Below, one piece after another: positions 43,828-52,367 of a DNA stretch of 64,000 bases. How positions within the stretch are numbered: the stretch's first letter is position 1; each line of letters begins with the position of its first letter. Source of the DNA: Rhodobiaceae bacterium UBA7804 (GTDB taxonomy: Bacteria; Pseudomonadota; Alphaproteobacteria; Parvibaculales; Parvibaculaceae); NCBI GenBank assembly GCA_002480495.1, contig DLCG01000005.1, positions 155,326-219,325 on the forward strand. Direction: 5' to 3'. Both the position numbers and the translations under genes were made by a program. The notes below the pieces were generated by a model that had not been told where the DNA came from, did not search any database, and saw only the letters and a program-made list of their open reading frames with translations.

Positions 43828-45261
43828 ATGAGCGAGGTTCTTGGCGATTTCATCCGGGCGCTCCGCGCCGCGGATGTCCGCGTCTCGACATCCGAGTCGA
43901 TCGATGCCGGCAATGTCATCGATCTCGTTGGGTTCGATGACCGCGCGACGCTGAAGGATGCGCTCAGCCAGGTGCTCGCGAAGAGCGAGGACGAGAAACA
44001 GGCTTTCGCCGATGCTTTTGACAGCTTCTTCGCCTTCGAGCAGTTCAAGGAACGGCCTGCGGCGGCGAACGAGAACGATGAGCGCGACAGCCAGCAGCGC
44101 GAGCAGGATGGCGGCGAGGGAGAGGGGGGCGATCCTTCGCAATCGGGCAGCGCCTCCTCGCCGGGCGGCGGCGGCATGGGCGGCGAACGGCAGGGCGAGC
44201 CTTCCTCCGGCATGAACCTCGCGGAGCTTCTGGAGCGCGGCGATCAGGCCGAGCTCCAGATGGCGCTTGCCGAGGGCGCCCGGCAGGCGCAATTGAACCG
44301 CATCCGCCTTTTCACCCAGCGCGGCATGTTCACGCGCCGCATCATGGAGATCATGGGGCTCGACGGTCTCAACGAGGAGATCGAGCGGCGCGAGCGCACG
44401 AAGGACGGCAAGGGCGCGGAGCGGCTCGCCGGCCTCCGCGAGGGGCTTCGCGAGCAGGTTCGCGACTATGTCGAGAAGCAGCTCGAAATCTTCACCGCGA
44501 ATTCGGGCCGCCAGTTGCGGGAGGAAGTGCTCTCGCAGATGCGGCTTTCCAATGTCGACCGCTCCGACATGCGGATCATGCGCGAGCTCGTGCGCAAGAT
44601 GGCGAAGAAGCTCATCGCCCTTCACTCGCGGCGCAAGAAGATCACCCGCCGTGGCGTGCTCGACGTGCGCCGGACGATCCGTGCCAATATCGAATATGAC
44701 GGGCTTCTCTTCCACACGATCTGGAAGAAGACCAAGGTCGACCGGCCGAAGGTCATGGCGATCTGCGACGTCTCGGGCTCCGTTGCGCAGGTGTCGCGTT
44801 TCCTGCTGATGTTTCTCTACAGCCTGCAGGAAGTTCTGCCGAATGTCCGCAGCTTCGCCTTCTCCGGCGAACTCGGCGAAACGACCGAGCTTTTCAAGCG
44901 CGAGAAGATCGAAAAGGCGCTGACCGACGTGCTCCGCGATTTCGGTGGGGGTTCCACGGATTACGGCCGCGCCTTCGAGAATTTCGAGGCGCTGGCGCTC
45001 GACGATGTCGACCATCGTACCACCGTTCTCATCCTCGGCGATGCCCGGTCGAATTACGGCGATCCTCGCTCCGACATATTGAAGCTCGTCCATGCGCGTG
45101 CCCGCCGTGTCGTCTGGCTCAATCCCGAGCCGCGCTCCATGTGGAACTCCGGCGACAGCGAGATGCGCCGCCTTGCCCCCTATTGCGACAAGGCCATTAC
45201 CTGCGCCTCCCTGAAGGATCTCGAGAGGGTGGTCTCCGACCTCCTTCGCAGCGCCGTCTGA
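43828..45261 (+). CDS. CoxE-type VWA-domain protein
   Basis: The 477-residue protein has an N-terminal helical region, a charged Gly/Ser/Gln/Glu-rich linker (about 70-130), and a C-terminal von Willebrand A domain (about 300-475). The metal-ion site is of the Asp-x-Ser-x-Ser type (ICDVSGSVAQVSRFLL), with a later Thr and Asp in GGGSTDYG and ILGDARSNYG. CoxE and its relatives work with MoxR ATPases, for example in maturation of carbon monoxide dehydrogenase. No cox structural genes are seen here, so the client is unknown. Confidence 0.9.
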   Translation: MSEVLGDFIRALRAADVRVSTSESIDAGNVIDLVGFDDRATLKDALSQVLAKSEDEKQAFADAFDSFFAFEQFKERPAAANENDERDSQQREQDGGEGEGGDPSQSGSASSPGGGGMGGERQGEPSSGMNLAELLERGDQAELQMALAEGARQAQLNRIRLFTQRGMFTRRIMEIMGLDGLNEEIERRERTKDGKGAERLAGLREGLREQVRDYVEKQLEIFTANSGRQLREEVLSQMRLSNVDRSDMRIMRELVRKMAKKLIALHSRRKKITRRGVLDVRRTIRANIEYDGLLFHTIWKKTKVDRPKVMAICDVSGSVAQVSRFLLMFLYSLQEVLPNVRSFAFSGELGETTELFKREKIEKALTDVLRDFGGGSTDYGRAFENFEALALDDVDHRTTVLILGDARSNYGDPRSDILKLVHARARRVVWLNPEPRSMWNSGDSEMRRLAPYCDKAITCASLKDLERVVSDLLRSAV

Positions 45262-45310
45262 CGGGCTGATTTCCGGGGATTATTCGGGCCCGGGGAAATC
45301 TCCTTCCAAT

Positions 45311-45340
45311 GTGACGTTATGGTGACGTTTCGATGACGGT
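45311..45340. promoter_or_regulatory. Three 11-base direct repeats resembling a Pho box
   Basis: GTGACGTT (45311), GTGACGTT (45322) and ATGACGGT (45333) recur with an 11-base period. On the complementary strand they read CCGTCAT, ACGTCAC and ACGTCAC with four-base gaps. This is the layout of Pho boxes (CTGTCAT plus four bases, repeated). A PhoB- or OmpR-type regulator could bind. The unit lies about 185 bases upstream of the O-acylation operon. Confidence 0.45.
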
Positions 45341-45522
45341 CAGGCCGCTCTCTAGGCAAGTAATCCCCGGCCCGCTAGACTTTCCGTCTCATTTTGGGGC
45401 AGCCGGGGGACCTTCCTTCAGGCACGTCTGCTGCAGGTCAAGGTGCATCGCAGGTCCTGGCGCAGTTCCGCATTGTGCCGTTCCGGGGCGCTGTTGAATT
45501 TTGCGTTGAGTTCGGGGGAAAC

Positions 45523-46587
45523 ATGGCGGGGCGCGCCATTGCAAGATCCAAAGCAGGAGAGGTGCGGCGCATCGCGCTCGCCTTCGGCTTCGTACTTCCG
45601 CTTGTACTTCTTTGGTGGGCGGTCGCGCAGGCGGAGCCCATGCGCCTCACGCCTCCCTCCGTCGAGAGCGCGGCGCTGACGCGCAATCTTCCGCAGGAGG
45701 AAGAAAGGCGCGTGGAGCCGGCGCCCACCATGTCCGCAGCGTCCGCTGCCGAGGAACCCGTGCCTGCACGCGTTGAAGCCGCGCAGCCGATCACGCAGAA
45801 GAAGCGATATAACGTCGTCGTACTCGGCGACTCGCTCGGTGATGGTACCTGGGCCGGGCTCTATCATGTGCTGCAGAAGGACAAGCGCTTCAACGTCGTC
45901 AAGAAGTCGCGCGTTGCAACGGGGTTTTCCCGTCACGACTATTACGACTGGAATGCAGCCGCGCGTGAGATCGCGTCGGAGACGGCAATCGATATTGCGG
46001 TCGTCGTGATGGGCACGAACGATCGCCAACCCATTGTGCAGGACGGCAAGCGTCACGCGCTCTTCGATGCGGAGTGGCGCAACATCTATCGTCAGCGTGT
46101 GGATGATTTCACGGCCACGCTCAAATCCTCCGGCGCACGCATATACTGGATGGAACTTCCGGTCATGCGGAGCCCCCGCTTCGGTGCCGACATGGAGCAG
46201 TTCAACGAAATCTTCGAGGATCGCGCGGCGGCAAACGGCATTACCTTCGTGAAGACGGAGGGGCTCGCGACCGGTGCCGATGGCGGCTACACGGCCTATG
46301 GCGAGGATCGTTTCGGGCGCACGCGTCTCCTGCGCGCGGAAGACGGCATTCATTTCACGATGGCGGGCTACGAACTGCTTGGCAAGCGCATCGCCGATGC
46401 CATACTCGCCGATATTGCCAGCGGTGCTGCCATTGCGGAGATAAAGAAGCCGGTGGAAGAGATGCCGGTGGTGCTGCGCAGCGCCGGTGCCGTCGAAGAC
46501 GCGGCCAACGAGGCTGGACAATATGACATGGCGGACAGACGGCCGGGGCGTTCGGATGATTGGCTCTGGCTCGGCGCGACGAACTGA
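45523..46587 (+). CDS. SGNH/GDSL hydrolase (DUF459-like), membrane-anchored
   Basis: The 354-residue protein starts with an N-terminal membrane anchor (ALAFGFVLPLVLLWWAVAQA) and a flexible linker. The hydrolase domain has the SGNH blocks VVVLGDSLGDGTW (Ser), VVVMGTNDRQP (Gly/Asn) and DGIHFTMAGYEL (Asp-x-x-His). All catalytic residues are present. The active site should be periplasmic. In this operon it could transfer or remove acyl groups on a polymer supplied by the MBOAT protein. GGGGGA precedes the ATG at 45523. Confidence 0.85.
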   Translation: MAGRAIARSKAGEVRRIALAFGFVLPLVLLWWAVAQAEPMRLTPPSVESAALTRNLPQEEERRVEPAPTMSAASAAEEPVPARVEAAQPITQKKRYNVVVLGDSLGDGTWAGLYHVLQKDKRFNVVKKSRVATGFSRHDYYDWNAAAREIASETAIDIAVVVMGTNDRQPIVQDGKRHALFDAEWRNIYRQRVDDFTATLKSSGARIYWMELPVMRSPRFGADMEQFNEIFEDRAAANGITFVKTEGLATGADGGYTAYGEDRFGRTRLLRAEDGIHFTMAGYELLGKRIADAILADIASGAAIAEIKKPVEEMPVVLRSAGAVEDAANEAGQYDMADRRPGRSDDWLWLGATN

Positions 46588-47815
46588 GCGGGTCCGTTTC
46601 CCGCGGCGCGCTGTCGCCGCTGCGCTCCTGATTGCGTTCCTGATTGCGTTCACGCCTTTTCCCGCCGGGGCATCTTTCTGCGATACGCCGAGAGGCCTCG
46701 AGAAATTCCACGCCGCGCTCGACAGTATCGAGAAGGGCGAGCGCAAGCGCCCTCTGACCGTTCTTCATCTCGGCGATAGTCATATCGCGCTCGACAATTT
46801 CACGCGCGGTTTGCGATCCCGCTGGACGGAGGCCTATGGCGATGCAGGGCGAGGGCTCATGCCGGGCGTTCCCTTCCGCTACTACGCGCCGGATGGCTTC
46901 GACGTCGGCATGAAGGGCACGTGGGAAATCGAGTCGAGCCTTCACGCTCACGCATCGGGCATCTTCGGTATTCAAGGTTTCCGTGCGGATGGTGAAGACA
47001 GGCGTGCCGTCATGTCTCTCCGGTCGTATGCGCCTGTTTCGCGCGTTGTCGTCGATGTGTATGGCACACCCTATTCGGGAGCGATCCTCCTGAAGCTCGG
47101 TGATGCGGCGTCGTTGAAGTTGCAGACGCGGCGCGAGGTTCCGGGCTTTGTTCAGTTGAATGTGCCAGCGGCTAGCGTGCATGAAATCCGGCTCATGCCT
47201 GCGGGTACGGGCCCGGTCCATATTCTCGGCTGGAGTTTTCTTTCCTCGGCTTCGCCGGGTGTTCGCTATGACAGTTTCGGAATCGTTGCGGCGACAGCGA
47301 GCATCACTTCCCGATGGGACAAGGCGACAGTGATGCATCAGATTTCGGCGATGAAGCCGGATCTCGTCATTCTGGGCTATGGCACCAATGAAGGCTTCGA
47401 CAACGGGCTCGATCTCGATCGCTACAGCAAACTTGTTTCGGGCTTTGCGGACAAGATCGTCCAGGCGGCACCCCATGCTTCAATCGTCCTTCTCGGGCCA
47501 TTTGACGGCGCGCGGCAGGGGAGCGGGGAGGAATGCTCCGGCGGCTGGCGCACACCTCCCAAGCTCGATGGTGTGCGCGGCGTGCTTCGCAGCCTAGCGG
47601 CGTCGCGCGGCTATTTCTTCTGGGACGGGGCCGCGGCGATGGGCGGGCGCTGTGCGGCGAATGAGTGGGCGAAGGCGGAGCCGCCGCTCATGTATGCGGA
47701 TCGGGTTCATCTTCGGCCCGCAGGTGCCGAGCGTCTCTCCGCCGATTTTTGGAACGCGTTGATGGGGCAGGGAAAGATGGAGGGCTCGTGCGGCCTTCCG
47801 GGCGCGCAGGATTAA
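46556..47815 (+). CDS. Second SGNH-fold protein of the O-acylation operon, exported
   Basis: The 419-residue protein begins with a signal peptide (AVAAALLIAFLIAFTPFPAG). It contains SGNH blocks VLHLGDSHIALD, LVILGYGTNEGFD and DRVHLRPAGAERL, so Ser, Gly/Asn and Asp/His are all kept. A beta-rich insert of about 150 residues lies between the first two blocks, similar to the carbohydrate-binding insert in AlgX/AlgJ-like and PatB-type proteins. The start overlaps the upstream gene by 32 bases. It probably completes acyl transfer from the MBOAT protein to a periplasmic sugar polymer. Confidence 0.82.
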   Translation: MIGSGSARRTERVRFPRRAVAAALLIAFLIAFTPFPAGASFCDTPRGLEKFHAALDSIEKGERKRPLTVLHLGDSHIALDNFTRGLRSRWTEAYGDAGRGLMPGVPFRYYAPDGFDVGMKGTWEIESSLHAHASGIFGIQGFRADGEDRRAVMSLRSYAPVSRVVVDVYGTPYSGAILLKLGDAASLKLQTRREVPGFVQLNVPAASVHEIRLMPAGTGPVHILGWSFLSSASPGVRYDSFGIVAATASITSRWDKATVMHQISAMKPDLVILGYGTNEGFDNGLDLDRYSKLVSGFADKIVQAAPHASIVLLGPFDGARQGSGEECSGGWRTPPKLDGVRGVLRSLAASRGYFFWDGAAAMGGRCAANEWAKAEPPLMYADRVHLRPAGAERLSADFWNALMGQGKMEGSCGLPGAQD

Positions 47816-47942
47816 CCATAAAGACAGGCAGCGATTGAGCTTTTGGGTGTCAGCGGGGATGATGCGGGCAGTGCCGTCATGCCCCCCTGATGGTTAGGTT
47901 GGGCGCAATATGCGTCCGTAAGTGCGTGTGTATCGGGGCGGC

Positions 47943-49394
47943 ATGCTTTTTCCGACGATAGAGTTCGGGATTTTCTTTCTGGTCGTGTTCACGGCCAGTT
48001 GGGCCATGCGCGCCGTTCCCGAACTGCGCAAGCTCTTCCTGCTCGGCGCGAGCTACTTTTTCTATGGCTGGTGGGACTGGCGTTTTCTCGGCCTGCTCTT
48101 CGTTTCCACGCTGATCAATTATCTGGCCGGTCTCGCGCTCGCACGGTCGCAGCGTGAAGGCCTCCGCAAGTTCATCGTCGGTGTCGCCGTCGTTGCGGGG
48201 CTCGCGATCCTGGGCTTCTTCAAATATTACGGCTTCTTTCTCACCTCGCTGGCGGTGCTGCTTGAAACGGCGGGGCTTGAGCGCGATCTGCCCTTTATGC
48301 AGGTGATCCTGCCGGTTGGCATTTCCTTCTTCACTTTCCAGGGCATCTCTTATGTGGTCGATGTTTATCGCGGCCATGTAAGGGCGGAACGGTCGCTTCC
48401 GAATGTGATGCTCTACATCTCCTTCTTTCCGCAGCTCGTCGCGGGACCGATCGTGCGCGCGGCCGATTTCCTGCCGCAGCTTCACAAGACCGTGTCGCTC
48501 ACACGTGCGCATATCGGCGTCGGCGTGGTTCTCATTCTCTCGGGCCTGCTGAAAAAGATGGTTGTTGCGAACTATCTGGCCACGGAGCTGGTCGATCCCG
48601 TCTTCTTCGATCCGACAGCGGTTGGCGCTCTCGACCTGCTCATTGGCATCTATGGATATGCCATCCAGATCTATTGCGATTTCTCGGGCTACAGCGACAT
48701 CGCCATCGGCGTTGCGGCATTGCTCGGCTATCGCTTCCTGGAAAATTTCGATCAGCCTTATCGCGCCTCGAGCCTGCAGGATTTCTGGCGGCGCTGGCAT
48801 ATCTCGCTGTCCACCTGGCTGCGCGACTATCTCTATGTACCGCTGGGCGGCAACCGGCATGGCGAAGCGAAGACCTATCGCAATCTCTTCCTCACCATGT
48901 TCCTTGGCGGCATCTGGCACGGAGCGGCCTGGACCTTCGTCTTCTGGGGCGCGTTCCACGGCACGATGCTCGCGGTCGAGCGCTATGCGCGCCGCCAGAT
49001 CGAATTTTTTGCGCCGGCTTCAACGGCGCCCGGCGGGATCATGAGCGCGCTTGGCAACGGGACGCAGCATCTCGTCGGTATCGTCTGGACATTTCATCTC
49101 GTCTGCTTTGCCTGGATATTCTTTCGCGCGGACAGTTTCGCGACCGCTGCGAGCTATCTTGCGGGCTTTGTTCGGTGGGGTGAGGCCAGCCAGTATGTGA
49201 CGCCCTTCATGGTCGGGCTCATCGCCATCGCCATGCTCTTCCAGTTTACGCCGCGCCATCTCGGCCGCTGGCTCGCGCGCGGCGTTCAGCATCTGCCGGG
49301 TCCGCTGCTTGGGCTGCTTCTCGGTGGCGGCATCTGGCTCATCTGGGCAATTGCACCCGAGGGCGTGGCGCCCTTCATCTACTTCCAGTTCTGA
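47943..49394 (+). CDS. MBOAT-family O-acyltransferase (AlgI-like)
   Basis: The 483-residue protein has about eleven membrane segments and the MBOAT motif with the catalytic His in GGIWHGAAWTFVFWGAFHG. The N-terminus FPTIEFGIFFLVVFTASWAM and QDFWRRWHISLSTWLRDYLY match AlgI, PatA and DltB-type proteins. It moves acetyl groups from cytoplasmic acetyl-CoA across the inner membrane. The two SGNH proteins upstream and the small TM protein downstream form the likely export and transfer system. The ATG at 47943 matches the family start; a GTG seven codons earlier is also open. Confidence 0.9.
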   Translation: MLFPTIEFGIFFLVVFTASWAMRAVPELRKLFLLGASYFFYGWWDWRFLGLLFVSTLINYLAGLALARSQREGLRKFIVGVAVVAGLAILGFFKYYGFFLTSLAVLLETAGLERDLPFMQVILPVGISFFTFQGISYVVDVYRGHVRAERSLPNVMLYISFFPQLVAGPIVRAADFLPQLHKTVSLTRAHIGVGVVLILSGLLKKMVVANYLATELVDPVFFDPTAVGALDLLIGIYGYAIQIYCDFSGYSDIAIGVAALLGYRFLENFDQPYRASSLQDFWRRWHISLSTWLRDYLYVPLGGNRHGEAKTYRNLFLTMFLGGIWHGAAWTFVFWGAFHGTMLAVERYARRQIEFFAPASTAPGGIMSALGNGTQHLVGIVWTFHLVCFAWIFFRADSFATAASYLAGFVRWGEASQYVTPFMVGLIAIAMLFQFTPRHLGRWLARGVQHLPGPLLGLLLGGGIWLIWAIAPEGVAPFIYFQF

Positions 49395-49402
49395 GGCAAG
49401 GG

Positions 49403-49816
49403 ATGCTGGACCTTCTTCATGAAATCGAGCGCGAACTTGGGGGGCACCCCGAAGAGTTGAACGAGGCCGAACGTCTCGATGCGCTGGAATCCCGGCGGAA
49501 CGTCATGCGCATGTTGCAGGCGCTGGCGCTCACGAGCCTTTTTCTGCTGGTCTTCAGTAGCGAGCGGCTTCTTACCTGGGTGAATGGCTTCGAGGTGGGA
49601 CCGGTGCAGGATGCGGTGGTGTCGGCCTCGACTGCCTGGCACGACGCCATGAGCGAGGCGGGTCTTACCGGTCCTGCGCGTTCCATGCGTGGGGAGGTAG
49701 ATGAGTTTCGCGCGACGGACTGGGCGGAAATACGCCATCTGATCGAAAGGGAAAGCACGCGGACGCGGGAAGGGGTAAGGCTGCTTCGCGGCGCGGTTTC
49801 GGACAGGCAGGGCTAG
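49403..49816 (+). CDS. Single-pass membrane protein of unknown function in the O-acylation operon
   Basis: The 137-residue protein has a charged cytoplasmic head of about 32 residues (HEIERELGGHPEELNEAER), one membrane helix (MLQALALTSLFLLVFSSERL) and a helical periplasmic tail with an Arg-rich end. It begins eight bases after the MBOAT gene. No family is recognised. It may scaffold the acylation complex. Its stop codon overlaps the end of the convergent coq4 gene by four bases. Confidence 0.6.
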   Translation: MLDLLHEIERELGGHPEELNEAERLDALESRRNVMRMLQALALTSLFLLVFSSERLLTWVNGFEVGPVQDAVVSASTAWHDAMSEAGLTGPARSMRGEVDEFRATDWAEIRHLIERESTRTREGVRLLRGAVSDRQG

Positions 49817-50799
49817 ACCGCCTCACGTAACTGCTCGACAAGATCCGCGGGATAGATGCTCGCAAAGGGCTCTATGCCGTAATGCGTGCGAATTTCCGCA
49901 ATCGGCCGGTGCCACTCGCTCTCCCAGTCGATCGCCATGAAAGGCGGCGTGGTGCGTCCGTGCTGCCAGCCTTCCGCGATGATCTGCATGACGAGCGCAA
50001 ACGCTTCCGGTGAATTGAAATGTGCCGCCGCTGCGGCCGTCGCGATCAGCATTGCCGAATAATTGTGTCCGAACTGCGCGAGCTGGAAGGACGAGATGCC
50101 TACCTCCTGCAATACGGTCGTGCGATAGCCGCCCATCAGATGCCAGACGTCATGCATCTGCAGGATACGGGTGTTGAGATAGCGCAGCGCGGGCGGCAGA
50201 TGCGCCAGGCCGATGGCTTCCCGGTCCAGCACTTCGAGGTTGAAGCTGTTGTCGACGATCAGCCGGTAGATGTCGTTACCGAGCGAGCCCTGGGGTTGGC
50301 GTCCTAGTGTTTCGAGCGTAAGGCGCGGCGGCATCGGGCGCGTTTCCGCATGGGCAGAACCGGGATGAACGATCGCCGCGGCTTCCGAAAGCGCGGTGAA
50401 GCTCTCGGGCAGGTGCTTGCCCAGACTTGCCACACGCGCGGTGACCTCATCGCCGCTTGTAGGGCCATCGGAGTTCCCCACGAAGCTCCAGAAGCTTTCC
50501 CAGAAGGTATTTCCCGGCCGTTCCGCTTCTCCAAGACGAGCGAGAGCCTCTGCCTGTGCGGGCGGGGTGGCGGGAACCCTAGATGACGCGCCGAACCATC
50601 CTTTCGTCAGAGCATCCAGTATTGCCATGCACGCTTCCGGGTTCACGAAGGCGACGTGCGAGATGGCGGCCGCTGTGCGCAAGACAGCGCCCGCCTCCCC
50701 GGCCTTTGCCGCCGCGCCCAGGTTCTCAACCTCGCTGGCGTCGAGGTCGAATGATGTTACATGCCGTTCGAAATCGCGTTTCTTGTCTTTATCGATCAT
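49813..50799 (-). CDS. coq4: Coq4-family ubiquinone biosynthesis protein
   Basis: The 328-residue protein carries the Coq4 zinc motif His-Asp-x-x-His-x11-Glu intact: H216-D217-x-x-H220 and E232 within MHDVWHLMGGYRTTVLQEVG. The surrounding LPPALRYLNTRILQ and SSFQLAQFGHNYSAMLIATA also match. Coq4 organises the CoQ complex and has been shown to decarboxylate and hydroxylate C1 of the ring. The N-terminal 140 residues form an extra helical part not seen in the yeast-type core. Other ubi genes are not nearby. The ATG at 50799 lies behind GGGGGA. Confidence 0.85.
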   Translation of the reverse strand: MIDKDKKRDFERHVTSFDLDASEVENLGAAAKAGEAGAVLRTAAAISHVAFVNPEACMAILDALTKGWFGASSRVPATPPAQAEALARLGEAERPGNTFWESFWSFVGNSDGPTSGDEVTARVASLGKHLPESFTALSEAAAIVHPGSAHAETRPMPPRLTLETLGRQPQGSLGNDIYRLIVDNSFNLEVLDREAIGLAHLPPALRYLNTRILQMHDVWHLMGGYRTTVLQEVGISSFQLAQFGHNYSAMLIATAAAAAHFNSPEAFALVMQIIAEGWQHGRTTPPFMAIDWESEWHRPIAEIRTHYGIEPFASIYPADLVEQLREAV

Positions 50800-50888
50800 G
50801 TCGTTCCCCCTGCCTGGCAGGGGCAAGCATAATCAGAAAAATGGACTAGAGTCTATTTATCGTATGGCCGGCAAGAAGCGGCGCGGGT

Positions 50889-50926
50889 CAAAAAAAAGCC
50901 CCCGGAGATGGCTCTGCGGGGGCTTT
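50889..50926 (-). terminator. Strong intrinsic terminator of gltB-gltD
   Basis: AAAGCCCCCG (50895-50904) and CGGGGGCTTT (50917-50926) form a perfect 10-base stem around a 12-base loop. On the minus strand the stem runs straight into a run of T residues (50889-50897 as A on the plus strand). It sits 20 bases after the gltD stop codon. Confidence 0.88.
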
Positions 50927-50945
50927 GTTTTCTGGCGATGTGCGA

Positions 50946-52367
50946 TCAGCGCGGAAGTCTCGTTTCCCCCATGAGGAACAGATCTACCTCGCGCGCAGCC
51001 TGGCGGCCTTCGCGAATGGCCCATACGACCAGCGACTGTCCGCGACGCATATCGCCCGCCGCGAAGACATTGTCGAGGCTCGACTTGTAGGTCGCCGTGT
51101 CGGCGGCCACATTGCCGCGCTGGTCGAGCTGGACACCCAGTTCCTTCAACATGCCCTCATGCACGGGATGCACGAAGCCCATTGCGAGGAGAACGAGGTC
51201 GGCCTTGATCTCGAATTCCGAGCCCTCGATCGGCTGCATCTTGTCGTCGACCTTCACGCACTCGACGGCCGTCACATGACCGTCCTTGCCGAGAATGCGG
51301 CGCGTCATGACGGCGAAGTCGCGCGTTGCGCCTTCGGCCTGACTCGAAGAAGTGCGCATCTTCAGCGGCCAGTCCGGCCATGTGAGAAGCTTGTTTTCCT
51401 TCTCCGGCGGGGCGGGCATGATTTCGAGCTGGGTCACGGAGATCGCGCCCTGACGGAACGAGGTGCCGATGCAGTCCGAGCCCGTGTCGCCGCCACCGAT
51501 GACGACCACATGCTTGCCGTTCGCCAGGATCGGTTCGACCTGGCCGATGGGCTCGTCGGAGACGCGGCGGTTCTGCTGCGGCAGGAACTCCATCGCGAAG
51601 TGAACACCGGCGAGGTCGCGGCCTTCAACCGGAAGATCGCGCGGCTTTTCCGAACCGCCGGTGAGAATGACGGCGTCGAATTCTGCCGTCAGTTCCTTCG
51701 CGTCCTTGTTCACGCCGATATGCGCGCCGTAGTGGAAGGTGACGCCTTCGGCTTCCATCTGCTCGACGCGGCGGTCGATCAGGTGCTTCTCCATCTTGAA
51801 ATCGGGGATGCCGTAGCGCAGAAGCCCGCCGGCCTTCTGGTGCTTTTCGAAGACGTGAACATCATGACCGCGACGCGCGAGCTGCTGCGCGGCGGCAAGA
51901 CCCGCCGGACCCGAGCCCACGATGGCGATCTTCTTGCCCGTCTTCGATGCGGGAATCTGCGGAACGATCCAGCCTTCCTTCCAGCCGCGATCCACGATCG
52001 CGCACTCGATCGTCTTGATCGTTACCGGCTGATCGGTGAGGTTCAGCGTGCAGCTTGCCTCGCAGGGTGCGGGGCAGATGCGGCCGGTGAATTCGGGGAA
52101 GTTGTTCGTCGAGTGGAGGTTACGGCAGGCTTCCTCCCAGTCCGCGTGATAGACGAGGTCGTTCCAGTCCGGAATCTGGTTGTTCACCGGACAGCCGTTA
52201 TGACAGTAGGGAATGCCGCAATCCATGCAGCGTGCTGCCTGGTCGCGCACCGAATCCTCGGCGAGCGGAATCACGAATTCCTTGTAATTTCGAATCCGGT
52301 CCGCGGCCGGCAGGTACTTCCGGTCCTGCCGGTCGATTTCCAGAAAGCCTGTAATCTTGCCCACCAC
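50946..52367 (-). CDS. gltD: Glutamate synthase [NADPH] small subunit
   Basis: The 473-residue protein has N-terminal [4Fe-4S] cysteines in [20 protein letters not shown] (about 36-55) and a second cluster region in [12 protein letters not shown]. Two nucleotide-binding sites follow: [20 protein letters not shown] for FAD and [16 protein letters not shown] for NADPH. It supplies electrons to GltB for glutamate formation from glutamine and 2-oxoglutarate. It starts directly after the gltB stop codon (no spacer) and ends at the strong terminator, so gltB-gltD is a single transcript. Confidence 0.96.
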   Translation of the reverse strand: MVGKITGFLEIDRQDRKYLPAADRIRNYKEFVIPLAEDSVRDQAARCMDCGIPYCHNGCPVNNQIPDWNDLVYHADWEEACRNLHSTNNFPEFTGRICPAPCEASCTLNLTDQPVTIKTIECAIVDRGWKEGWIVPQIPASKTGKKIAIVGSGPAGLAAAQQLARRGHDVHVFEKHQKAGGLLRYGIPDFKMEKHLIDRRVEQMEAEGVTFHYGAHIGVNKDAKELTAEFDAVILTGGSEKPRDLPVEGRDLAGVHFAMEFLPQQNRRVSDEPIGQVEPILANGKHVVVIGGGDTGSDCIGTSFRQGAISVTQLEIMPAPPEKENKLLTWPDWPLKMRTSSSQAEGATRDFAVMTRRILGKDGHVTAVECVKVDDKMQPIEGSEFEIKADLVLLAMGFVHPVHEGMLKELGVQLDQRGNVAADTATYKSSLDNVFAAGDMRRGQSLVVWAIREGRQAAREVDLFLMGETRLPR

